From NCBI GenBank assembly GCA_022402445.1, contig JAKRSF010000009.1, forward strand, positions 98,757-162,756: a stretch of 64,000 bases of DNA, in the 5' to 3' direction. This stretch comes from Cyanobacteriota bacterium (GTDB taxonomy: Bacteria > Cyanobacteriota > Cyanobacteriia > CACIAM-69d). Shown here in pieces: positions 31,945-41,600 of the stretch. Numbering within the stretch: position 1 is the first letter of the stretch; each line of letters begins with the position of its first letter. The position numbers and the translations under genes were made by a program. Under the pieces are notes generated by a model that was given only the letters and a program-made list of their open reading frames with translations, made no database searches and was not told the origin of the DNA.

Positions 31945-33073
31945 ATTTCGCGATCCTGAGCGCGCCCAGCATTGGTTCGAGGCGATCGCGCGGCGGTGCG
32001 ATCGCCTGGGCCGCCCGCTGAAAATCATGGAAGTGTGCGGCGGCCATACCCACTCAATTTTTAAGTACGGCCTGGAAACCCTCCTGCCGCCGCCGCTGGA
32101 GCTGGTCCACGGGCCGGGGTGTCCCGTCTGTGTGATGCCCAGGGGGCGCTTGGATGACGCGATCGCCCTGGCCCAGCGGCCGGAGGTGATTTTTACCACC
32201 TTTGGCGACACGTTGCGGGTGCCCGGTTCCCAGTACAGCCTGTTGCAGGCCAAGGCGATCGGGGCGGATGTGCGGGCGGTCTATTCCCCCCTCGATGCCC
32301 TGGCGATCGCGCGGCAGAACCCCGAACGCCAGGTGGTCTTTTTCGGCATCGGCTTTGAAACAACGGCCCCCAGCGTCGCCCTGACGATTTTGCAGGCGGC
32401 CCGCGACGGCATTGAAAATTTCAGCGTCTTTTCCAACCACGTTTTGGTGGTGCCCGCCCTGGAGGCGCTGCTGCAAAATCCCGACTTGCAGTTGGATGGC
32501 TTCATTGGTCCGGGCCATGTCAGCGCCATTATTGGCCTGGAGCCCTATCAGGTGTTGCCGGAGCGCTATGGGAAACCGGTGGTGATTTCCGGGTTTGAGC
32601 CGTTAGATTTGCTCCAATCCATCGATATGCTGCTGGGGCAGTTGATGGAAGGGCGCTGCGCCGTCGAAAACCAATACCGCCGCCTCGTTAATCCCCAGGG
32701 CAATGGGCCGGCCCAGGACGCGATCGCCCAGGTGTTTACGGTGCGCGATCGGTTTGAATGGCGAGGGCTGGGGGACTTGCCGCGATCGGGCCTCGCGATC
32801 GCCCCCGCCTACCAACGTTTTGATGCGGAAGTCCGCTGGAGCCTGCCCAACCGCCCCGCCGCCGACTCCCCCGCCTGCCAGTGTGGCGAAATTTTGCGCG
32901 GCACCCTCAAACCCTGGCAGTGCAAAGTCTTTGGCACCGGCTGCACCCCGGAAAATCCCCTGGGCACCTGCATGGTGTCGTCCGAGGGGGCCTGCGCCGC
33001 CTACTACAAATATGGCCGTCTGGCCCTGGCCCAAACCGCCGCCCCCCGCGTTTCCCTCCCCGCCACGCCCTAA
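31928..33073 (+). CDS. hypD: Hydrogenase maturation protein HypD
   Basis: A 381-aa iron-sulphur protein that builds the Fe(CN)2CO precursor with HypC and HypE. Conserved blocks: MEVCGGHTHSIFKYG near 37, HGPGCPVCVMP near 65, TFGDTLRVPGS near 90, FFGIGFETTAP near 140 and the C-terminal Cys set (CQCGEILRG, CKVFGTGCTPENPLGTCMVS, EGACAAYYKYGR) that binds the 4Fe-4S cluster. Full family length, no missing residues. It overlaps hypC and ends two bases before hypE. Confidence 0.96.
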   Translation: MKYLSEFRDPERAQHWFEAIARRCDRLGRPLKIMEVCGGHTHSIFKYGLETLLPPPLELVHGPGCPVCVMPRGRLDDAIALAQRPEVIFTTFGDTLRVPGSQYSLLQAKAIGADVRAVYSPLDALAIARQNPERQVVFFGIGFETTAPSVALTILQAARDGIENFSVFSNHVLVVPALEALLQNPDLQLDGFIGPGHVSAIIGLEPYQVLPERYGKPVVISGFEPLDLLQSIDMLLGQLMEGRCAVENQYRRLVNPQGNGPAQDAIAQVFTVRDRFEWRGLGDLPRSGLAIAPAYQRFDAEVRWSLPNRPAADSPACQCGEILRGTLKPWQCKVFGTGCTPENPLGTCMVSSEGACAAYYKYGRLALAQTAAPRVSLPATP

Positions 33074-33075
33074 CC

Positions 33076-34215
33076 ATGACACCGGCTGATTCTCCCTCTT
33101 CCACTAGCGCGCCCGTTCCGTCCCTGGGGGAGCGGCCGTCGGATTCCCTGCTCGATCGCCTCCAGGGCCAGCGGCAACGGCCCCCACGGATTCGCGATCG
33201 CCACATCACCCTGGCCCACGGCAGCGGCGGACGGGCCATGCGGGATCTCATCGCCGATGTGTTCGTTGGGGCGTTTGATAATCCCCTGCTGGCCCCCCTG
33301 GCGGATCAGGCCCAGTTGGATCTGGGGGCGTTGGCGGCCCAGGGCGATCGCCTCGCGATCACCACGGATACGTTTGTGGTGGATCCGATCGAATTCCCCG
33401 GCGGCGACATTGGCTGTTTGGCGGTCTATGGCACCGTCAACGATCTGGCGGTGGGGGGGGCAATCCCGCGCTACCTGTCCTGCGGCGTCATCCTCGAAGA
33501 GGGCCTGCCGGTGGAGACCCTGCGGCGCATTGTTCGCAGTATGGCCCTGGCGGCCCAGCGGGCGGGGGTGGCGATCGTGACGGGTGATACAAAGGTGGTG
33601 CCGCGCGGATCCGCCGACAAGATTTTTATCAACACCACGGGCGTCGGTGCGATCGCGCCCCAGTATCGCCTTGGGAGTGACCAGATCCGGCCCGGAGACG
33701 CGGTTTTAGTGAGTGGACCCATCGGCGATCACGGGGCGGCGATCCTCGTGGCGCGGGGGGAACTGGGCCTGGAAACGGACATCGTGAGCGACTGCCAGCC
33801 CCTCCATGAATTGACCGCCGCCATCCTGGCCGCCTGCCCACACACCCGCGCCCTGCGGGATGCCACCCGGGGGGGTGTGGCGACGGTGCTCAATGAATTT
33901 GCGATCGATGCGGGGGTTGCCATCCGCCTGGAGGAAGCCGCCCTGCCCGTGCGTCCTGCGGTGGCGGGCCTGTGCGAAATCCTGGGCTTTGATCCCCTCT
34001 ACCTGGCCAACGAAGGCACCCTGGTGGCCGTGGTGCCCAGTGGCGATGCGGCGGCGGTGCTGGCGGCCATGGCCACCTGTCCGGCGGGGGCGGGGGCGCG
34101 GCAGATCGGCACCGTTTCCGAAACTCCCGTGGGGCTGGTGACGGTGCGGACGGGCTTTGGGACTGAGCGCATTCTGGATTTGCTCACGGGGGATCAGTTG
34201 CCGCGCATCTGCTGA
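33076..34215 (+). CDS. hypE: Carbamoyl dehydratase HypE
   Basis: A 379-aa PurM-like enzyme that dehydrates the thiocarbamate on its own C-terminal Cys to thiocyanate for transfer to HypC-HypD. The C-terminus LPRIC carries that Cys. Further motifs: HGSGGRAMRDLI (about 55), the ATP-binding TDTFVVDPIEFPGGD and YGTVNDLAVGGA, and the ATRGGVATVLNE segment. ATG 33076 is chosen, two bases after hypD; a longer upstream frame lies inside hypD. About 50 extra Ser/Pro-rich residues precede the conserved part. hypA and hypB are not in the window. Confidence 0.95.
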   Translation: MTPADSPSSTSAPVPSLGERPSDSLLDRLQGQRQRPPRIRDRHITLAHGSGGRAMRDLIADVFVGAFDNPLLAPLADQAQLDLGALAAQGDRLAITTDTFVVDPIEFPGGDIGCLAVYGTVNDLAVGGAIPRYLSCGVILEEGLPVETLRRIVRSMALAAQRAGVAIVTGDTKVVPRGSADKIFINTTGVGAIAPQYRLGSDQIRPGDAVLVSGPIGDHGAAILVARGELGLETDIVSDCQPLHELTAAILAACPHTRALRDATRGGVATVLNEFAIDAGVAIRLEEAALPVRPAVAGLCEILGFDPLYLANEGTLVAVVPSGDAAAVLAAMATCPAGAGARQIGTVSETPVGLVTVRTGFGTERILDLLTGDQLPRIC

Positions 34216-34267
34216 GGCGATCGCGATCGCGGCCATCAAGCCCCAGGGCAACGGCTAAAAAAAACCT

Positions 34268-34306
34268 GGATCGGGTGCCCAAAGGGAGCGCTAGATTGCC
34301 CGATCC
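34268..34306. terminator. Inverted repeat after hypE
   Basis: GGATCGGG (34268-34275) pairs perfectly with CCCGATCC (34299-34306), 23-base loop; a short CCCCTCGGGG palindrome follows at 34311. No T run, so an intrinsic terminator is not certain. The remaining 353-base gap (34216-34568) holds no gene that I can see. Confidence 0.45.
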
Positions 34307-34568
34307 GAATCCCCTCGGGGAAGTTAAGGAATTCAGGAGTTTGTAACAGGTTCGCCACGGGCGGTCGATGCCCCAGAGGGGGATGTTAGATTGGGGGCTA
34401 TGGGGAACCGCCACCCTACGTTGATCTCGCCAAAAGGGGAGATGGGGGGCGTCGGTTGCCAATGCTTGGTGCTGGGGTGATGGCTCTTACGGTTTGTGCA
34501 TGGTCCGCACCCTTGAGTTTGGCGCTGAGTTGCGAGTGGACCCGTTGAAACCGTAGGAGAACTGCGCC

Positions 34569-35807
34569 ATGGTTGTGATTCCTGAACGCCAAGTCCCGAT
34601 GGGGCAATTGGATTTATCGGCGGATGGGTCGGCGGCGGGCCGCGATCGCGTGGCCGTCCTGTTGATGGGCTATGGCGAAGTGGAAAGCTACGAAGACTTT
34701 GCCAACTATAACGAGCAGGCCCTGAACCTATTGACGGCGAAATTTGCGCCGGTGCCCACCTGGATTTATCCCCCCCTCGCGAAGCTATTGGCGGCCTTTG
34801 ATCTCCATGAGTGGAGCCACCAGCACGGCAATTTCATTTCGCCCCACAATGCCATTTTTGAACGGCAGCGGGCGGGCATCGAGGCGGCCCTCCAGGAGCG
34901 GTGGGGCGATCGCGTGGCGGTCTTCAAGGCATTTAATTTCTGTGCGCCCCATCTGCCCCATCAGGTGCTCAATCAAATCCGGACGGCGGGTTTTAATAAG
35001 GTCTTGATCTATCCACTTTTGGTGGTGGATTCCATCTTTACCAGCGGCATTGCCGTCGAGCAGGTCAATCAAGCCCTAGCGGCCCATGGGGCACCGGGAG
35101 AAGCCCATTGGGTGCAGGGAATGCGCTATATTCCCTCCTTTTTTGATGAGCCTGCCTATCTCGATTTGATGGCGCAGATGGTGGAGGATGAGATTGCTAA
35201 TAATTTGCGGGTGGCCCATTTGCCGTCCCAGATTGGCATTGTGTTGATGAACCACGGTTGTCCCCACAAGGCGAAGGGGTTTACGTCGGGCATTGATGAA
35301 AGTCAAAAGCTCTATGATGCGGTGCGCGATCGCCTGATTAAAAAGTATCCGTTGATTTCCGTGGGCTGGCTGAATCACGATACGCCGCTGATTGAATGGA
35401 CCCAGCCGAATGCGGATTTGGCGGCGCGGAATTTGATTGAGTTGGGGGCCACGGCGATCGTAATGATGCCGATTGGGTTCGCGACGGAAAACCATGAAAC
35501 CCTGCTGGATGTGGAGCATATTATTGGGGCACTGCGGCGGCGCTATCCGGCGGTGACCTATGTGCAAATGCCCTGCGTGAACGATCGCCCGGAGTTCCTG
35601 CAAATGGCGGCGGATTGGGCCGATGAACCGATCCGTGCCCTGTTCGAGGAGACGGCGATCGCGGTGGATCCGGGGTTGGCCCGTCGCGATCGCCCCGCCG
35701 CCCACCACACCCATGACGATGGGCACCACCACAGCCATGATCACGGACACCACCATGACCATGGGCACGATCACGGCCATTCCCACGGCCACGGCCATTC
35801 CCACTAG
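34569..35807 (+). CDS. Ferrochelatase-like protein with His-rich tail
   Basis: A 412-aa protein. The body reads as two ferrochelatase/chelatase-fold halves: AVLLMGYGEVESYEDFANY near 30, FCAPHLPHQVL near 120, MNHGCPHKAKGF near 230 and the C-terminal half with MMPIGFATENHETLLDVEHI near 305, close to the SEHxETL motif of ferrochelatases. Classical HemH N-terminal motifs are absent. The last 35 residues carry about 17 His with Asp/Gly (HDHGHHHDHGHDHGH), a typical Ni/Zn/Co-binding tail. The gene follows hypE, after a 353-base gap. I infer a metal insertion or metal storage task, possibly nickel; iron is not excluded. Shine-Dalgarno TAGGAGAA. Confidence 0.75.
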   Translation: MVVIPERQVPMGQLDLSADGSAAGRDRVAVLLMGYGEVESYEDFANYNEQALNLLTAKFAPVPTWIYPPLAKLLAAFDLHEWSHQHGNFISPHNAIFERQRAGIEAALQERWGDRVAVFKAFNFCAPHLPHQVLNQIRTAGFNKVLIYPLLVVDSIFTSGIAVEQVNQALAAHGAPGEAHWVQGMRYIPSFFDEPAYLDLMAQMVEDEIANNLRVAHLPSQIGIVLMNHGCPHKAKGFTSGIDESQKLYDAVRDRLIKKYPLISVGWLNHDTPLIEWTQPNADLAARNLIELGATAIVMMPIGFATENHETLLDVEHIIGALRRRYPAVTYVQMPCVNDRPEFLQMAADWADEPIRALFEETAIAVDPGLARRDRPAAHHTHDDGHHHSHDHGHHHDHGHDHGHSHGHGHSH

Positions 35808-35842
35808 GGCCAGGTTCGAGGCGTTTGCAGGACGTTGGTTTG

Positions 35843-36547
35843 ATGGTGCAAAAGCCCTATCAACGGATCGCGATCGCGGAGTGCGGCGAACCCCTGGTGC
35901 CCATTGAGGTGCTGGGGGTGGTGCCGGTGGATCCCCATCCCTATGCGGCGTTGGGGGCTCCCTATGGCGATCGCTCCCCCTTCTGGCTGCGGCTAGGCAT
36001 TGTGGAACGGTTGGCGATCGCGGCGGCGGCCCTGGGGGAGGAAGCACCGGGCTGGTCAATCCAGATTTTTGATGCCTATCGGCCCCTGGCGGTGCAGCGG
36101 TTTATGGTGGAGCACGCCTTTGGGGAATTGGCGATCGCGGCGGGGGCGGATCCGCAACTGTTGGCCCAGCGGCCGGACGATCCCCTGACCCAGCAGTTGC
36201 GCCAGCAGGTGGCGGAATTTTGGGCGACGCCAAGCGACGATCCGGCCACGCCGCCCCCCCACAGCACCGGCGCGGCCCTGGATGTGACCCTGCTCGATGG
36301 GACCGGGGCGGCGGTGGAGATGGGATCGCCCATTGATGAATGTTCGCCGCGATCGTACCCGGACCACTTTGCCGGGGCGACGGATGGGGTCGGTCGCCGC
36401 GCCCACGGCCATCGGCAGCGGCTGGCTCGGGTGATGGCGGCGGCGGGGTTTGTACAGCATCCCAATGAGTGGTGGCATTTTTCCTGGGGCGATCAGCTTT
36501 GGGCGTGGCAAACGGGGGCCGCGATCGCCCATTACGGCCGCCGTTGA
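35843..36547 (+). CDS. D-alanyl-D-alanine dipeptidase (VanX/DdpX type)
   Basis: A 234-aa M15D peptidase that splits D-Ala-D-Ala, normally in peptidoglycan turnover or recycling. Motifs: IQIFDAYRPLAVQ near 70 (substrate Arg), PHSTGAALDVTLLD near 140 (SxHxxGxAxD zinc site) and NEWWHFSWGD near 210 (ExxWH, catalytic Glu and third zinc His). No signal peptide is visible, so it probably acts in the cytoplasm on recycled dipeptide. ATG 35843 is chosen over the TTG at 35825. It starts 35 bases after the His-rich protein, probably on the same transcript. Confidence 0.9.
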   Translation: MVQKPYQRIAIAECGEPLVPIEVLGVVPVDPHPYAALGAPYGDRSPFWLRLGIVERLAIAAAALGEEAPGWSIQIFDAYRPLAVQRFMVEHAFGELAIAAGADPQLLAQRPDDPLTQQLRQQVAEFWATPSDDPATPPPHSTGAALDVTLLDGTGAAVEMGSPIDECSPRSYPDHFAGATDGVGRRAHGHRQRLARVMAAAGFVQHPNEWWHFSWGDQLWAWQTGAAIAHYGRR

Positions 36548-36688
36548 CGGTTCCTGGTGAGGGGGGCCGCGAACGACCGTGGTTGATGGTGGCAATCGGG
36601 CGATGGACGGGCCTTGGGGGCGGGGGTGCCCCTGTGCCGATCGCGCAAACGCCGGTAGAATGCGGAATACTTTGGCTGTCTGCGCCCT

Positions 36689-37672
36689 ATGTCCGATCCG
36701 TCCTCGCCCCTCGCCCCTGACCTTGCCCTCGCCGACGGTGGGCACGTTCCGGTCCCTAGCCCTGGGATGGCGACAGAGGCGATCGCAGCTCCCCCCGCCG
36801 GGGAACCATCAAGCATTTTTGCCGCCGCCCCCGGCGCTCCCCAAACCCCCGTGGAGCCTGTGGATCCGGCGGATGCCTTTTTAGCCATGGCCCACAGGGG
36901 CGATCGCCTGACCCTGGCCCTGGTGGGACGGTTGGGTGCGCCGCCCCAGGTGCGTCTGACTTTGCCAGCGGAAACGGCCCCCGACGGGCGCGGCGTCGCC
37001 TGGGCAACCCTGTGGCAGCAGTTGATGCACCGGCTCCATGTGGGCGATCGCCACTGGCCCCCCGCAACGACCGTGGCCCTGGTGGCGGGCGATCGCGATC
37101 TGGAACCGAGGCAACTGGCCGCGATCGCGGAGGTGCTCCAGGAAGTGCAGCTCACCCTGTCGGACATCCTCACCAGCCGCCCCACCCTGGCCCGCCTCGC
37201 GGTTGATCAGGGCTACCGCGTCACCTATCGCCCCAGCGCCTCCCCCGCCGAGCCCAGCGGTGATCCCAGCGCCGACGCCAGTTCCATCAGCCCTAACCCC
37301 AACCTCGATCCCGACGACATCCTCACCATCAACAACACGATCCGCTCCGGCGTCGAAATCCGCTACCCCGGCACGGTCGTCATCGTCGGCGATGTCAATC
37401 CGGGGGGCAGCGTCGTGGCCGCCGGTGACATTATCATCTGGGGACGGCTGCGGGGGGTCGCCCACGCCGGTAGCCAGGGCAACGGCCAAGCCACGATCGC
37501 GGCCCTACAGCTAGAGGCCACCCAACTGCGGATCGCCAGCCGCGCCGCCCGTGTTCCCCCCGCCGCCGGTGATCTGATCAACCCGGAAATTGCCTACATT
37601 TGCGATCGCGGCATTCGCATCTCTCCCCTGCGGGACTACCCGCGATCGCGCAGCACCCCCACCCCTCGCTAG
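36689..37672 (+). CDS. minC: Septum site-determining protein MinC
   Basis: A 327-aa protein. The C-terminal beta-helix domain of MinC is clear: the VRSGQ-like start appears as TIRSGVEIRYPGTVVIVGDVNPGGSVVAAGDIIIWGRLRG-type repeats with VAHAGSQGN and QLRIA near the end (about residues 220-305). The N-terminal 60 residues are Pro/Ala-rich, then a weakly conserved MinC_N domain. MinC blocks FtsZ assembly away from midcell. MinD and MinE, usually encoded just downstream, are absent: the next gene is a HEAT-repeat protein. Confidence 0.9.
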   Translation: MSDPSSPLAPDLALADGGHVPVPSPGMATEAIAAPPAGEPSSIFAAAPGAPQTPVEPVDPADAFLAMAHRGDRLTLALVGRLGAPPQVRLTLPAETAPDGRGVAWATLWQQLMHRLHVGDRHWPPATTVALVAGDRDLEPRQLAAIAEVLQEVQLTLSDILTSRPTLARLAVDQGYRVTYRPSASPAEPSGDPSADASSISPNPNLDPDDILTINNTIRSGVEIRYPGTVVIVGDVNPGGSVVAAGDIIIWGRLRGVAHAGSQGNGQATIAALQLEATQLRIASRAARVPPAAGDLINPEIAYICDRGIRISPLRDYPRSRSTPTPR

Positions 37673-37743
37673 TCCCCCTTTGCCCCATTCAGCCCCCACC
37701 CGCCCCCACGGCATCGCGCGACCTTCGCGGTAAAGTTTTAGGT

Positions 37744-38487
37744 ATGTCAAGCAACGACGATATCGGCCTGCTCAACCTCAATGACAGCTTCGGGAGCCCC
37801 CTCGACCTACCCACGATCGAGGCCCCGGCGATTAACCCTGACGAAATGCTGGCCCTGCTGGGCTCCACCGACGCCGCCCAGCGCACCAGTGCCGCACGGG
37901 CCTTCTGCGAAATTCAGGATGATCGCGCCGTGGCCCCCCTCATTGCCCTGCTGCGCGATCCTTGCCCCCTGGTGCGCGTCAGCGCCAGCTATGGCCTCGG
38001 GCGCAATACGTCACCGGATGCGGTGGACCCCCTGATCGGCCTGCTGACCCAGGATTGGAATGGCTATGTGCGCAAGGGGGCCGTCTGGGCCTTGGGCAAT
38101 TGCCGCGATCGCCGCGCCCTAGACCCCCTAATCCGCACCCTCCAGGGGGATATCGCCGCCGTGCGCCTGTGGGCCGCCAGTGCCCTGGGGCAGATGGGCC
38201 ATGCGGGCTATGGGGCGATCGTCGCCGCCGTGCCGCCCCTGATTGTTGGGCTGCGTCAGGATGCCGTATCCGCCGTCCGCAGTAACTGCGCCTGGTCCCT
38301 GGGGCAACTCTGTAGCGATCTGCCCTCGAATGCCATCTATGCCGGTGCCGTTGATGGGCTCATCGAAGCGTTGGTGGAGGATGAGGAATTGGGCATTAAA
38401 GAAGATGCCCGCGCTGCCCTCCTGAAGCTGGGGGATTCCCGCGCGTTGCAGTTGATCGAGGAGCTAGAGCGGGAAGGTTGGCTATAG
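37744..38487 (+). CDS. HEAT-repeat protein (phycobilin lyase-like)
   Basis: A 247-aa protein of six or so HEAT/PBS-lyase repeats: AVAPLIALLRDPCPLVRVSA, AVDPLIGLLTQDWNGYVRKGA, ALDPLIRTLQGDIAAVRLWA and so on to residue 245. The family includes the E/F-type phycobilin lyases of cyanobacteria but also many scaffold proteins of unknown function, and repeats alone cannot decide. The ATG at 37744 is chosen because the 48 upstream codons look non-coding. No phycobiliprotein gene is near. Confidence 0.85.
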   Translation: MSSNDDIGLLNLNDSFGSPLDLPTIEAPAINPDEMLALLGSTDAAQRTSAARAFCEIQDDRAVAPLIALLRDPCPLVRVSASYGLGRNTSPDAVDPLIGLLTQDWNGYVRKGAVWALGNCRDRRALDPLIRTLQGDIAAVRLWAASALGQMGHAGYGAIVAAVPPLIVGLRQDAVSAVRSNCAWSLGQLCSDLPSNAIYAGAVDGLIEALVEDEELGIKEDARAALLKLGDSRALQLIEELEREGWL

Positions 38488-38537
38488 TCTTGTCAACCGA
38501 TTCATCAACGCAAAACTATCAGTAGCAAGCAGAGTAG

Positions 38538-38557
38538 CAAGGGGCTTAAGCCCCTTG
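38538..38557. repeat. 20-base perfect palindrome, copy 1
   Basis: CAAGGGGCTTAAGCCCCTTG is a perfect 20-base palindrome in the gap between the HEAT gene and the restriction enzyme gene. A near-identical copy lies inside that gene at 40756-40775. It is a REP-like unit, not a T-run terminator. Confidence 0.75.
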
Positions 38558-38657
38558 TTTCAGTCGCTGGAGATAATTTGATGGCGTGCCCTAAGCTCCT
38601 TATCTTTAGGGGTTAAGCCGCCTCTAATGACCAGTTCTAAAGCCAGGAGATTGAAAC

Positions 38658-41600
38658 GTGCGCGTCACTTTTCCCGCTTTATTCCATGGCAAAACCCTAC
38701 AACTGGCCCTCAAGGGCTTCGAGTTTCCGGCAGACTTAGAAACGCGCCATGGCTATGTCAAAAAATGGGCCAGTCTCCTCACGGGTAATTCTCTCAATGC
38801 CATTAAGGAAACATCGCTCCACGGGGATTTCCTAGGGGATATTTTTCGGGATGCCCTGGGCTATCGCAATGTCATTGAAGGGCAGGCGGAGCATTGGGAA
38901 TTGCACGCGGAAAAGCATATTGCGGGGGGCGGCGGCATTGCAGACGGAGCGCTGGGTCTGTTCTCGGCGATCGCGGGGCCGACGGGTCAGCAGCTATTGA
39001 AGGGGCGCGTGGTGGCTCCCATTGAACTGAAGGGAACTCGGACGGATTTGGATACCCGCAACCGGGGTCAAGAGTCGCCGGTGGATCAGGGGTGGCGCTA
39101 TGCAAACTATACGGCGGGCTGCCAGTGGGTGATTGTTTCTAACTATCGAGAGTTGCGGCTCTATCACCTCAGCAAAACACCCGCCTGCTGTGAACAGTTT
39201 TTCTTGGCGGATTTGGCGGATTTAGAGACGTTTAAGCAGTTTTATTTTCTGCTCTGTCGCGAAAACTTTTTGCCGTCTGAGATTGATGGGGCGGCGCGAT
39301 CGCGCATTGATGATCTCTTGGCGGAGTCGAATGAGGCGGAGGAGGCGATTACCGAACGGCTCTATCGGGACTATCGAGATGTGCGTCAACAGTTAGTGCA
39401 GTTCTTTAAGGGGCGCTACAGCAAGGATTGGGGCGATCGCCAGGGAGATTTCATTGAAGCGTCGCAGAAAATTCTAGATCGCATCCTGTTTGTTGCCTTC
39501 TGCGAAGATCGTAAGCTGCTGCCTGCGAAGTTCATTAAGGAAGCCCACGATTTTAAAAATCCTTACGAACCATCGACGATTTGGCAGCGATTCAAGGCAA
39601 TTTTTCGGTGGGTTGACCAGGGCAAGGATGAACCACCGATTGCGGGCTACAATGGCGGTCTTTTTAGGTTTGATCCCCTGGTGGATGAAACCGTTGAGGT
39701 GCCGGACTGGCTCTGTACGCGGCTAAAAAATCTGACGGCCTATGATTTTGAAACGGAGGTTTCCGTTGATGTCCTGGGGCGCATTTTTGAACAGTCGGTT
39801 ACGGATCTCGAAGAGTTGCGATCGCTGGCGGCGGGCGAAAGTTATGACGTTAAGCACGGCCAGCGCAAAACCCAGGGGGTTTTCTATACGCCCTCCTGGG
39901 TGACGCAATATATGGTGGAAACGGCCCTGGGGGGCTATCTCAATGGGCGGGCGGCTCTCCTGCGCGATCGCCTCGGGGTGGATAGGATTCCTGAGCGCAA
40001 TACGAGACAGCGGCAGGCGGCGGAACTGGCTTATCTCAAGGCTTGGCGTGAGGAGATCAAAACAATTCGGGTGCTGGATCCGGCTTGCGGCTCTGGGGCG
40101 TTTTTGATTGCGGCGTTCAATTTTTTGGCGCGTCAGTATGAGCAGGTGAATACGGAAATTGCGACGCTCCAAGGGGGAGTGCGTGAAATTTTTGATTTGA
40201 ATAAGGCGATCCTCAACCAAAACCTATACGGGGTTGATTTGTCCTTCGAGTCGGTGGAAATTACTAAACTTTCCCTATGTTTGCAAACGGCGGAAAGGGG
40301 ACAGGCGCTTACGAATTTGGATGACAATATCAAGATGGGCAATTCCATTGTTGCCGATCGCGCGGTGGATCCGAGAGCGTTTGATTGGGCGGCGGCGTTC
40401 CCGGCGGTGATGGGGAGTGGGGGATTTGATGTGGTGTTGGGCAATCCGCCCTATGTGCGTCAGGAGTTGCTGTCGCCGTTTAAGCCCTATCTCCAGGCCC
40501 ATTATGAGTGCTATGACGGGGTGGCGGATCTCTATGTCTATTTCTATGAACGGGGGGTGACGCTGCTGAAACCGGGCGGTGTGTTGTCCTATATTGTGAC
40601 GAATAAGTGGCTGCGATCGGGCTATGGGGAGCCGCTACGGAAGTTTTTTGCGGAACGGACGATTTTTCAACAAATTGTCGATTTCGGCCATGCGCCGGTT
40701 TTTCGGGATGCGGATACGTTTCCTTGCATTATTAAGCTCCAAAAACCGCTGGGAGCAAGGGGCTTAAGTCCCTTGTCTGACACTCTGCCGGATGCTTTAC
40801 CCAATGATTTGACTGATACTTCGGGCGAGGCTCTTTCTGATTCTTCAACGGTGCGGGTCTGTGCGGTGCCTCGGGAGGAGTTGGGGAATCTGAATCTGCC
40901 AAAGTTTGTGGAGGAGGAGGGCTATGAAATTCCCAGATCGCGCCTCTCATCTGCGGCATGGAGTCTGGAAAATCCCCAGGTGGAGGCGCTAATGCAGAAA
41001 ATCCGCCAGGTGGGGGTGCCGTTGACGGAGTTTGCAGGCACCAAACCCTATCGCGGAATTTTGACGGGATTTAACCAAGCTTTTTTGATCGATGGTCAAA
41101 CTCGACAAAAATTAATTTCAGAAGATCCCAAATGCTCTGAAATTATCAAACCTTATCTGCGTGGACAAGATATTAAGCGCTGGCATTCGCCCAGAAAAGA
41201 GTTGTGGTTAATATTTTCCAGACGAGGGATAAATATCGAAGAATATCCAAGTGTCTTCCAATATCTTTCCAAATATAGAAATAGGCTAGAACCTCGCCCA
41301 AAAAATTGGAATATAGAGAATCAGGGCAAATGGCAGGGACGTAAATTTGGCCCCTACAATTGGTACGAGATTCAAGATCCTATAGCCTATGTGTCAAGCT
41401 TTGATAATCCCAAGATAATTTATCAAGAAATACAGTTTCACTCTTCATTTTGCTGGGATGAATCTGGCAATTTGACTAATAATAAATGCTTCATTCTTCC
41501 GACAGATTCTAAGTTTTTACTGTCTGTTCTTTGCGCTCCTCTTATTTGGTGGCATAACTGGCAATACCTGCCCCATATGAAAGATGAAGCCCTAACACCG

